NCBI GenBank assembly: GCA_015680685.1
Contig: MNCI01000273.1
Span: 137,373 to 201,372, forward strand
Direction of reading: 5' to 3'
Length of the DNA stretch: 64,000 bases
From: Gnetum montanum
Taxonomy: Eukaryota > Streptophyta > Gnetopsida > Gnetales > Gnetaceae
The stretch's first letter is position 1. Each line of letters begins with the position of its first letter. This document shows positions 57,026 through 64,000 of the stretch, in pieces. Under the pieces are notes generated by a model. The model searched no databases. It was not told the origin of the DNA and saw only the letters and a program-made list of their open reading frames with translations. The position numbers and the translations under genes are program-made.

Positions 57026-57753
57026 TGTAACGACGGAAAACGTCGGCAGCTGGAAATACCGACCGAGATTCCGCGTACATAGTTTTTACCACGGATCCGC
57101 GCGAGGGCTAAGCTGGAAAACGAATCCATGGTGCCCTGAACGGTCTTGTCGATCAGACAGGGACTTACGAGCCAGTAAAACAATGATAATTGTAGATTGA
57201 TCGCAAAAACGGTGGGATAACGATGTATGTGGACCACCGCGAAGAAAACGCCGAAATGCCGAAAAGATGCGAATCGGGAGCAAAAAATTGTGTAATTTAC
57301 GAAGATCAAAGATCTATGTTCCAAGGCCAAATGACATACGTGATTGGATGTATACAATGTTACAATGCGAGAAAATTCCCAACAAACTGAACACAAAACA
57401 GCAAGAAAACGGTCTGGACAGAAAACCGGATCTACCTTTTTGACCAAGGCTTAGGTGCAGAAATGGTCAAGCAATTTCCGTTCTGCTTCTCGGCTTCAGA
57501 TAGATCTACTGCCAGGAGCTTGTGCGTGCTGTGTTCTGTTGCTGCTGAAGGATGATGTCTGCGGCCAAGAGGTTGCTCTTGTTTCTCTGTTTCAGGGCGA
57601 TAAGTTTCCCTTGCTCAGAAAATGCTCTTGTCCTCTTGGTCTCTGTCAAACGTGCTAAGTGCTCTGTTCACTGCTGATTTTTCTGTTGCCGCTGCTTCTG
57701 TTGCTGTTTATCTCCCCCCTCCTCTTTTTTTTTCTTTGTTTGTTGTTAACCAG

Positions 57754-57768
57754 AGTATTTATAGTCCG
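57754..57768 (-). promoter_or_regulatory. Element E LTR TATA box
   Basis: The minus strand reads GGACTATAAATACTCTGG, a good plant TATA, about 1,000 bases into the LTR, leaving about 700 bases of R-U5. Confidence 0.6.
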
Positions 57769-58149
57769 TGACACGCGCACCTCTGATGATGTGGGCCCGA
57801 ATGTCGCGGATTTTGTATACCTGCTCCTTTTAAGTCGAACTGCGACTACGCACAACACGCTCGTTTGCGTGTGGTGCGTGTGTGAGCAGGCCCGTGATAA
57901 ACATGTCTCGGCTGCGTTTGCGCTCATTCGCGTTGCGTTGCGTGTATGAGTGCAAGCTTGATACAACTACGCGCTCAGGCTAGTTTTACGCTTATCACGC
58001 GACTGTGCGTGACGCAGCGTAAGTAAGTGCGCATTTGCATTCTATCCTACGCACGAATACGCATCACTGCGTAAGGTGCGTAAAGATGAATAATCAAGCG
58101 CTGCGCGAGACCAAGTGCCGACCCGTGGTGTCTTTCTGGATTTCCCCTT

Positions 58150-58720
58150 TAACTGTCCTGGAGCTTCTTACGCTCATCACGCTGTCGTGCGTGATAGAGC
58201 GTGAACTTGTCCTTAGACAAATTTGAGGTGCTTTTATTGTCCTGGAGCTTATTACGCTCATCACGCTGCCGTGCGTGATGGAGCGTAAACTTGTCCTTGA
58301 ACAGATTTGGGACGTGTTCATTGTTGTGGAGCTTATCACGCTCATCACGCGGCCGTGCGTGATGGAGCGTGAACTTGTCCTTAGGCAAATTTGACTGTCT
58401 TCGGAGCTGATTACGCTCATCACGCTGCCGTGCGTGATAGAGCGTAAACTTGTCCTTAGACAAATTTGACTGTCTTCGGAGCTTATTACGCTCATCACGC
58501 TGTCGTGCGTGATAGAGCGTGAACTTGTCCTTAGACAAATTTGAGGTGCTTTTATTGTCCTGGAGCTTATTACGCTCATCACGCTGCCGTGCGTGATGGA
58601 GCATAAACTTGTCCTTGAACAACTTTAAGTGTCTTCGGAGCTTATTACGCTCACCACGCTGCTGCGCGTGATGGGGCGTAAACTTGTCCTTAGACAAATT
58701 TGAGGCGTGCTCCAACTCGA
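58150..58720 (-). repeat. Element E U3: seven-unit hairpin tandem repeat
   Basis: ACGCTCA(T/C)CACGC starts at 58170, 58254, 58338, 58413, 58488, 58572 and 58647, giving spacings of 84, 84, 75, 75, 84 and 75. Each is followed, after a 6-base loop, by GCGTGAT(A/G)GAGCGT, its near-perfect inverse, then ACTTGTCCTTAGACAAATTTG. Long units insert a TTTTATTGTCCTGG-type filler where short ones have CTGTCTTCGG. Confidence 0.85.
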
Positions 58721-58768
58721 ACTACGAATCTTCGCCTGAGGCCGACCCGTAATTTTCACGGTGTTTCA

Positions 58769-58784
58769 ATGGCCCCTCTTTGTT
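58769..58784 (-). other. Element E: polypurine tract
   Basis: The minus strand reads AACAAAGAGGGGCCAT against the LTR edge, as in element C. Confidence 0.75.
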
Positions 58785-59099
58785 GATGGTTAGAGGGCGT
58801 ACCCGAAGAACGTTGACAAAGAATGCGAAACACCGGATTGGCAGAAGCAAGAACAATGTTTCTCCATGACTACTCAGGTATTGCTTCGTTTACGCAGAGG
58901 GAGAAGGCTTGCGAGTAGGAAAGGTAGGAGGTTGCAACTGGAAACAGGTTCGGGAAAGATGCAAACGACGTGTTTATTTATGCCAACAGGAATGCTTTCA
59001 GATGAGCGTAGCGCGTCAATCTGAGATATCTCTATTACAAATGGTAGCAGGAATGCGTACGAAAGGAGCATTGCGCGTCACTTTCGCGATGTCTCTGCT

Positions 59100-59760
59100 A
59101 GCGTGAGTGCGAAAAATGAAGATTTGCGTATGCGACACTGCGTATGGGAACTGGATGGTGGACACAAAAAGGAAGCAAGGACAAAGTGTAGACGAATGTT
59201 GGGAAGAAATGTACAAACTGAATGGGTGAGCAAACCTGAGCAGCCATTTCAGCACGCTGTTGTACTTCGCCGTTCAGATGTACGCACCTTTGAATGACAT
59301 CCTCCGAGTTAAGCAGCCTGCAACCACAAAAGAAAACAGAGGGCGCCATTGCTTATGGACAATAGAGGGGGCCTTTGGAGCCAATGCCGGCGAGTATTAA
59401 CCAGAGCCAATGTATTGTCAAGACGGAGCCGGGGCACGCGAGGGAGAGCGCCGCCAATCCTGGTGAGCCGGCCCTGCATATCGTCGCGAAAAGGCACCGG
59501 ATGCAGTGCAGCTCACCGATCGCATGAGGAACTGGCCAGATGAATTTGTGAGGCCAGCGTCCGATAGTGATGATTGACGGGGACCCACAGAGCCGTGACC
59601 AACGAGGGAATCATCGAGGCTCCCGCTAACGAGGCTAAACTCCCGGAGCTGCTTCCACCGCGGCGGACGTGGTAGCGGCATCTCCGAGGGATCAGTAAGA
59701 TGCCTCTGTGCCTGTCCGAGGAATCAGAGCTGTCCCAGCATCCCACCCGGTTGGCTGTGT
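59100..59760 (-). other. Element E: GC-rich segment in 3' untranslated region, possible captured fragment
   Basis: Markedly more GC-rich than its surroundings. On the minus strand a TTTTGTGGTTGCAG acceptor precedes an 82-base open segment (59236-59317; LLNSEDVIQRCVHLNGEVQQ) followed by GTTTGC. Further up, 59309-59750 has open frames of 60-90 codons on both strands but no family I recognise. It could be transduplicated host DNA or simply GC-rich non-coding sequence. Confidence 0.3.
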
Positions 59761-59799
59761 AACTGTGCCAGGGATGATCTCGCTCGCTTGCTGCATATG

Positions 59800-60345
59800 A
59801 ATTCCAGTTTTGAGTCCTGGCAAACTGCTGTTACTGGTTTTAAGTCTCAGTAGACCATGGTCCCTGTTTAAAGTCCGGGCGGACCGAGCAGTGCTAGTTT
59901 TACGTCATAGCGGACGGTGGATAGGCTGGTTTAAGGTCTCAGCAGACCGTGCTGTAGATGTTAGTTTTACGTCGTGACCCAGGGATAGATCTGTGCTGGT
60001 TTTACGTCTCAGCAGATGGCTGCTTACCTGTGCCAGTTTAGCGTCGTGGCGGATGCGTGCAAGGGGTGCCAGTTTTTCGTCTTGGCGGACCTGTACAACA
60101 GTGCTAGTTTTACGTCGTGGCGGACGGTAAACACTTGCCAGTTTAGCGTCGTGGCGGACGCGTGCAAAGTATGCCAGTTTAGCGTCATGACGGACGGTCG
60201 GTGCTAGTTTAAAGTCGTAGCGGACGTACAGTGCCAGTTTTACGTCGTAGCGGACGATTAGTGCCAGTTTTACGTCGTAGCGTACGATTAGTGCCAGTTT
60301 TACGTCGTAGCGGATGATTAGTGCCATACTTGTTGTCGACACTGT
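59800..60345 (-). repeat. Element E: 3' minisatellite
   Basis: About 13-15 units of roughly 30-40 bases built on (G/T)CCAGTTTTACGTCGT then AGCGGACG. The last four units (60190-60330) are the most regular. Lies between integrase and 3' LTR, as in element C. Confidence 0.85.
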
Positions 60346-60353
60346 TGTCACTG

Positions 60354-61508
60354 TCAAATGAAATAATTCTTGAGATACAAGTGATTCACGGGATTTGTCA
60401 GCTCGTTGCCGTTAACGTCTGCTAATTTGAATGCTCCGTTGTTGTATGCGTCAGTCACCAAGAAAGGGCCTTCCCAATTTGCAGAGAACTTGCCTGCTGG
60501 TTCACGCACAGCCTTGAGAACCAGATCTCCCTTCTTGATCGGACGCTGCTGAAGATTGTGATGGTGTTTTTGCCTTTGCTTGTCCTGATATCGTTCAATT
60601 GCCTCAAGAGCTTGTATCCGCTTCTCCTCCAATGACTCCAAGTCCGCTATCCGAGCCTCGGTGTGTTGAGCCTCATTTATAACGGTGGAGAGGACCATCC
60701 TCAGAGAAGGGATCTGCAACTCGAGAGGTAGCACCGCCTCAGACCCGTAAACCAGGTTATAGGGCGTACTACCCGTAGCTGTCCTACACGTAGTACGATA
60801 TGCCCATAGCACATAAAGGATCTGTTCATGCCACCGCCTTTTGTTGCCGTCGAGCATCTTCTTGAGTAAATTGATGATGATCTTGTTTGAAGCTTCAGCT
60901 TGACCATTTGCCTGCGGGTAATAAGGGGAGGAGAACGACTGTCTGATGCCTAAGTTGTCACAGAAAGATTTGGTATCCACGCTGCTAAACTATGGTCCAT
61001 TATCGGTCACAATAGTCATTGGGAGGCCAAATCTAGTCACTATGTTGTCCAAGATAAAATGGCAAACCTGTTGAGATGTGATTTTCCGCAGGGGAAGAGC
61101 TTCTACCCACTTCGTAAAGTACTCTGTGGCAGTAATGATGAAGCTATGTCCTGCGGAAGATTTTGGCGTGATGGGTCCGATAATGTCTAGTCCCCATCGT
61201 TGGAATGGCCAGGTTATCAGCGTCGTGTGCAACTCTGTGGGTGGCACGTGGATGAGATTTGCATGACGCTGACACGTGTCATAGGTCTTAACCTTTGTCA
61301 GACAATCCTTTTCCATGCGCGGCCAGTAGTACCCTAGGTGATGGATTTTTAGGGCCATAGCCCGTGGTGCTACGTGGCCACCGCACAACCCCTCGTGAAT
61401 TTCGTCGACAATGTGTTGCGCTTGGTCTGTATTAACGCAGGTGAGCAACACGCCGTCAAAGGAGCGTCTACAGAGAGTACTGTCTCCGATGATGACGTAG
61501 TGCTTAGC
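60354..61508 (-). pseudogene. Element E: integrase
   Basis: The 153-codon part (60990-61451) has zinc-binding H...HVAPRAMALKIHHLGYYWP...CQRHANLIH and the core start WGLDIIGPI, then MTIVTDNGP. A TAG replaces the codon after NGP (61 kb side of 60989); the frame then runs 208 codons (60354-60980) with SFSSPYYPQANGQAEASN and a chromodomain-free C-terminus ending NPVNHLYLKNYFI. Catalytic D, D and E are visible. A TGA at about 61508 separates it from the upstream part. Close to functional. Confidence 0.85.
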
Positions 61509-62110
61509 TCATTTACGGGTTGCGTCCTTTTGTGCGTGCGTTAAAGCAGCTGGTAACTCACCCTGTAAAAGATAAGATTTGATATGATCGTACCATTCAG
61601 GCGTGCTTTCCTCGGTAAGAGAGGAGATCTGCGTTGCCTGAATGATAGGATCTGCGCAATCTGTAATTAATGCGGGACAGGTGTTAAACAAGTGTGATGG
61701 CACGTGTAAAGCCAGAGTGGCCAGTGCGTCGGCCAGCGTATTGTCAGCTCGTGGGACGTGCTGGGCGTCGAAGGTCATAAATCACCTCAGGAGCTCTTTA
61801 GCCTGATCACAATAGGGCTGCAAATGTACCGCTTTGTAGGCATAGATTCCAGTGATTTGATTTATGACCAGCATTGAATCGCCCCTAACTGCCAGGTGTT
61901 GCACGTCGAGTTCGCCTGCAGTTAGTAGTCCCCTGAGGAGTCCCTCGTACTCTGCCACATTGTTCGTACAAGGGAAGGTCAATCGGTAAGCGTGTAGACG
62001 CACATCCTCAGGTGAGAGCGTAAGAACAGTGGCCGCACTGCCTCCTCTGGCTGTCGAAGCTCCATCGAAGTATAATGTTGCTTCGAGGCCTGCCGAAACA
62101 GGGCTTAAAC
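61509..62110 (-). pseudogene. Element E: archaeal-type RNase H
   Basis: YFDGASTARGGSAATVL, TNNVAEYEGLLRGLLTAGEL, VRGDSMLVINQITGIYAYK and PRADNTLADALATLALH give all the landmarks of the Tat-specific second RNase H, with its acidic residues (D of FDGAS, E of AEYEG, D of GDSML, D of LADAL). One TGA (about 61779) interrupts it. Confidence 0.85.
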
Positions 62111-62549
62111 TATCGAGGCCTGCCGGAGCAGGGCTTAAGCTATGTACATGTTCATCAGGAAATTCTGGTTCTACAGTGGCATGGTTGTCAATCGGTGAGG
62201 TGGTTAACTGGTCGGCTATCGCTTGACCCTTCATAGATGACTGGCCAATATAGTGGAGGTCGAACTCTGCAGTGATAGCCTTCCAGCGAGCTATTTTGCT
62301 ACTTTCATGTAAACTATGCGTAATTGCTCTAAGTATGTTGCTTTTACAAATTACGTTAACCTGGCTACGAAAAAGATAATGTCTACATTTCTTGAGCGTA
62401 AAAACTAACGCTAAGCAGTTGCGCTCGACATCATTATACCTTGTCTCGTACGCACATAGAGCGTGACTCAGATAGTAGATGGGCATCTCTGATCTGTCAT
62501 CTCTTCTCTGACAGAGCAACGCCGCTATGGCAACGTCCGAAGTGGCAAG
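62111..62549 (-). pseudogene. Element E: first (gypsy) RNase H and connection
   Basis: SEMPIYYLSHALCAYETRYND and ERNCLALVFTLKKCRHYL, then ARWKAITAEFDLHYIGQSS. This is the ordinary gypsy RNase H, weakened in its catalytic positions as is usual in the Tat lineage. It is separated from RT by a TAA/TAG-type stop near 62549. Confidence 0.75.
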
Positions 62550-63863
62550 TTAGATGAAGAAAGGCAGGTCCCTTTGTGGCAGGAAAACCGTCGGTAAATG
62601 CTGCAGTTCCTGTTTCAGACTGTCAAACGCACGCTGGCAATCGTTGGTCCATTCAAAATTAACCCCCTTTTTCAGCAGGTGCTGCATGGGATGTAATTTG
62701 TCGGTTAATCTTGAAATGAACCTACGTATGAATTGCAACCGTCCTTGTAACCCGCGGAGTTGCTTGAGGTCTGTGGGAGGCTGTAACGCGACAATGGCTT
62801 GGACCTTATCAGGGTCAACTCGTATGCCGGTTTCAGATACCACAAACCCTAGCATGCGTCCGGTTTTGACTCCGAACATGCACTTCTTTGGGTTAAGCCG
62901 GAGCTCGTGCGTAACGCACCTTTTAAGGACTAACTCCAGGTCCTCTGAATGATCTTCTGACTTCAAAGACTTTACAGCTATGTCGTCTACGTAATCATTC
63001 AGTCTCCTTAGGAGATAGTCACTAAAGATGTACGTCATGGCTCGCTGATACGTTGCTCTGGCGTTCTTCAGACCGAAAGGCATCATGGTGTAGCAAAATG
63101 TTCCCCAGGGTGTCATAAAGGTTGTTGTCAACTGATGTTCTGGGTTAATGCGAATCTGGTTATAGCCTGAAAAGCCATCCATGAAGGACAGAAGCGCATG
63201 CCCAGCTGTTGTATCCACTAGCTGGTCGATACTCGGCAATGGGAAATTATCCTTAATTGTGGCTTTGTTCAAATCCCGGAAGTCGATGCATATGCGTATG
63301 TCTCCGGTTTTCTTTGACACAACCACAATGTTGGATACCCAGTCTGAGTAATCAACCGCATGTATGAAACCAGCCTGATATAGCTTAGTGATTTCATCAC
63401 GCACTGCTAGCGCGATCTCTGGCTTGATTTTGCGTGCCTTTTGCCTGACTGCCTTGATCTGCGTGTCGAGGATGATATTATGCTGGACTAGTCTAGGATC
63501 TAACCTAGGCATATCCTCATACGACCACGCAAAGACAGTAATGTTGTCTTGTAGGACCTGCATGATTGCGTTGCGTGTTTTCTCGTCTAGCAAGGAACTG
63601 ACTTTGAGCGTCTTGGGCTCACCCCTGTGCGTAACGATAGGGACCTCACAAAGGGGGTCCTCAGTTATGTCCCCAGATTCCAGGTCTAGCGTGCGCGTCA
63701 ACTGCTCTGGCCATTCTGGGGACATTTCTGATGCTGCTATAGTTACGCCCGCTAAAGGGGGGTTAATGTCGAGAAGTGTAGGATCAATTGGCCTAACTAT
63801 GTGCCCGTATGGGCCTGTCAGATCTAAAGGTGTTGGGAAGGCAGCGTCCATCCTGCGTCTGTC
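62550..63863 (-). CDS. Element E: reverse transcriptase
   Basis: A 442-codon frame is open to 63878; the exon probably begins at 63863, after a TTTTGCAG acceptor, and the first good ATG (ATGGACGCTGC) lies just after it. Order: GPYGHIV, a SGDITEDPLCEVPI linker, FAWSYEDMP, ICIDFRDLNKATIKDNFPLP, LLSFMDGFSGYNQIRI, MMPFGLKNARATYQRAM, the catalytic NDYVDDIAVK, then thumb and connection to FPLPQ-like QRDLPFFI. No lesion in this part. It copies element RNA into DNA. Confidence 0.85.
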   Translation of the reverse strand, partial: DRRRMDAAFPTPLDLTGPYGHIVRPIDPTLLDINPPLAGVTIAASEMSPEWPEQLTRTLDLESGDITEDPLCEVPIVTHRGEPKTLKVSSLLDEKTRNAIMQVLQDNITVFAWSYEDMPRLDPRLVQHNIILDTQIKAVRQKARKIKPEIALAVRDEITKLYQAGFIHAVDYSDWVSNIVVVSKKTGDIRICIDFRDLNKATIKDNFPLPSIDQLVDTTAGHALLSFMDGFSGYNQIRINPEHQLTTTFMTPWGTFCYTMMPFGLKNARATYQRAMTYIFSDYLLRRLNDYVDDIAVKSLKSEDHSEDLELVLKRCVTHELRLNPKKCMFGVKTGRMLGFVVSETGIRVDPDKVQAIVALQPPTDLKQLRGLQGRLQFIRRFISRLTDKLHPMQHLLKKGVNFEWTNDCQRAFDSLKQELQHLPTVFLPQRDLPFFI

Positions 63864-63885
63864 CTGCAAAACCGGCAAGAGCGTA
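63864..63885 (-). promoter_or_regulatory. Element E: sense-strand 3' splice acceptor before pol
   Basis: The minus strand reads ACGCTCTTGCCGGTTTTGCAG then GACAG, a pyrimidine-rich tract and CAG. Equivalent to the sites in C and D. Confidence 0.55.
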
Positions 63886-63977
63886 AATGGTTAAGAGACA
63901 GATGACGAGATGTTGCCAGACGTGGCATACTACAAGAAGATGTGTAATCAATGCAACCCGATTACGAGGCGATAAGA

Positions 63978-64000
63978 TAGAGTAGTTTAACGTCATTTCG
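63978..64000 (-). repeat. Element E: start of a minisatellite upstream of pol
   Basis: GTAGTTTAACGTCATTTCG at the window edge is the first unit of the AGTTTAACGTCATTTCGGAC type seen in C at 43560-43815. Confidence 0.5.

Larger units (their letters stand above)
57026..58768 (-). repeat. Element E: 3' LTR
   Basis: From TGTAACG at the D junction to GTGTTTCA before the polypurine tract. Its ends (TGAAACACC ... TTACA in element sense) match C's. It carries a hairpin repeat array in U3 and a TATA box. Confidence 0.8.
57026..64000 (-). mobile_element. Element E: Tat-lineage LTR retrotransposon, 3' half
   Basis: 3' LTR, polypurine tract, minisatellite, integrase, both RNases H and RT in minus orientation. 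The window ends just upstream of pol. It is the best preserved element here: only about four stops interrupt some 1,170 pol codons. It is inserted in D's integrase, so it is younger than D. Its 5' half, where an antisense gene would be expected, is outside. Confidence 0.85.

Noticed and set aside
58094-58715. 162- and 188-codon frames with regular peptide repeats
   Set aside because: Translation of the hairpin tandem repeat in the LTR; unit lengths (84 and 75) are multiples of three, so long frames arise by chance in more than one frame.
58150-58720. CRISPR-like array
   Set aside because: Units have no unique spacers: the sequence between palindromes is itself repeated in two forms, and the array lies in a plant LTR.
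59905-60357. 150-codon frame with repeated RYDVKLAL-like phrases
   Set aside because: Translation of the 3' minisatellite of element E; no start context or domain.
62554-62952. 132- and 168-codon plus-strand frames opposite E's RT (also 63388-63894)
   Set aside because: Mirror frames of a conserved RT; the same mirror frames appear opposite C and D pol.

Overview
The window is plant nuclear DNA made almost entirely of LTR retrotransposons, most of them Ty3/gypsy. Four pol regions carry an extra, archaeal-type RNase H between the normal RNase H and the integrase, which marks the Tat/Ogre lineage. The density of old, stop-riddled copies and the very long elements (one is 17.7 kb) would fit a large, slowly purged genome such as a gymnosperm's, but the species cannot be read from the sequence. 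No ordinary host gene, rRNA, tRNA or CRISPR was found. Letters A-F below are local names for the elements.

Layout. 1-4209: 5' end of element A on the minus strand (protease, gag, primer-binding site, LTR), running off the left edge. 4210-8999: AT-rich DNA without recognisable genes. About 9000-9480: scrap of a Ty1/copia RNase H. 10741-14130: eroded Tat-type pol (B, minus). 14800-15670: LTR of the same family as A's, in plus orientation. 16000-17579 and 27061-27430: two parts of a 190-bp tandem array, split by element F (17580-27060). F has 3.4-kb LTRs, an internal gag-protease only, and a small secreted cysteine-rich peptide ORF inside each LTR. 28050-31581: two LTR-like units in tandem; the second leads into element D (plus strand).

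D is the oldest shell of the right half. Element C (32051-49714, minus) sits inside D's gag, and element E (57026 to beyond the right edge, minus) sits inside D's integrase. D gag therefore continues at 49715 and D pol stops at 57025.

The most interesting content is in C, with relics in D. Between protease and reverse transcriptase, on the opposite strand, lies a gene of about eight exons with its own TATA box (38852-43289). Its N-terminal part resembles an FCP1/NIF-type CTD phosphatase that has lost the catalytic aspartates. Its middle part is conserved in D, and its end is acidic and coiled-coil-like. C, D and E each have a good 3' splice acceptor directly before pol, as expected if this interval is a sense-strand intron (known in Ogre elements). 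The antisense gene would then sit inside that intron. The cassette is bracketed by minisatellite blocks, and the palindrome GCGTATACGC is clustered in the LTR, at the antisense gene's promoter and first intron, and (as related motifs) in the gag leader. C, D and the visible part of E all carry disabling mutations; E is the best preserved.
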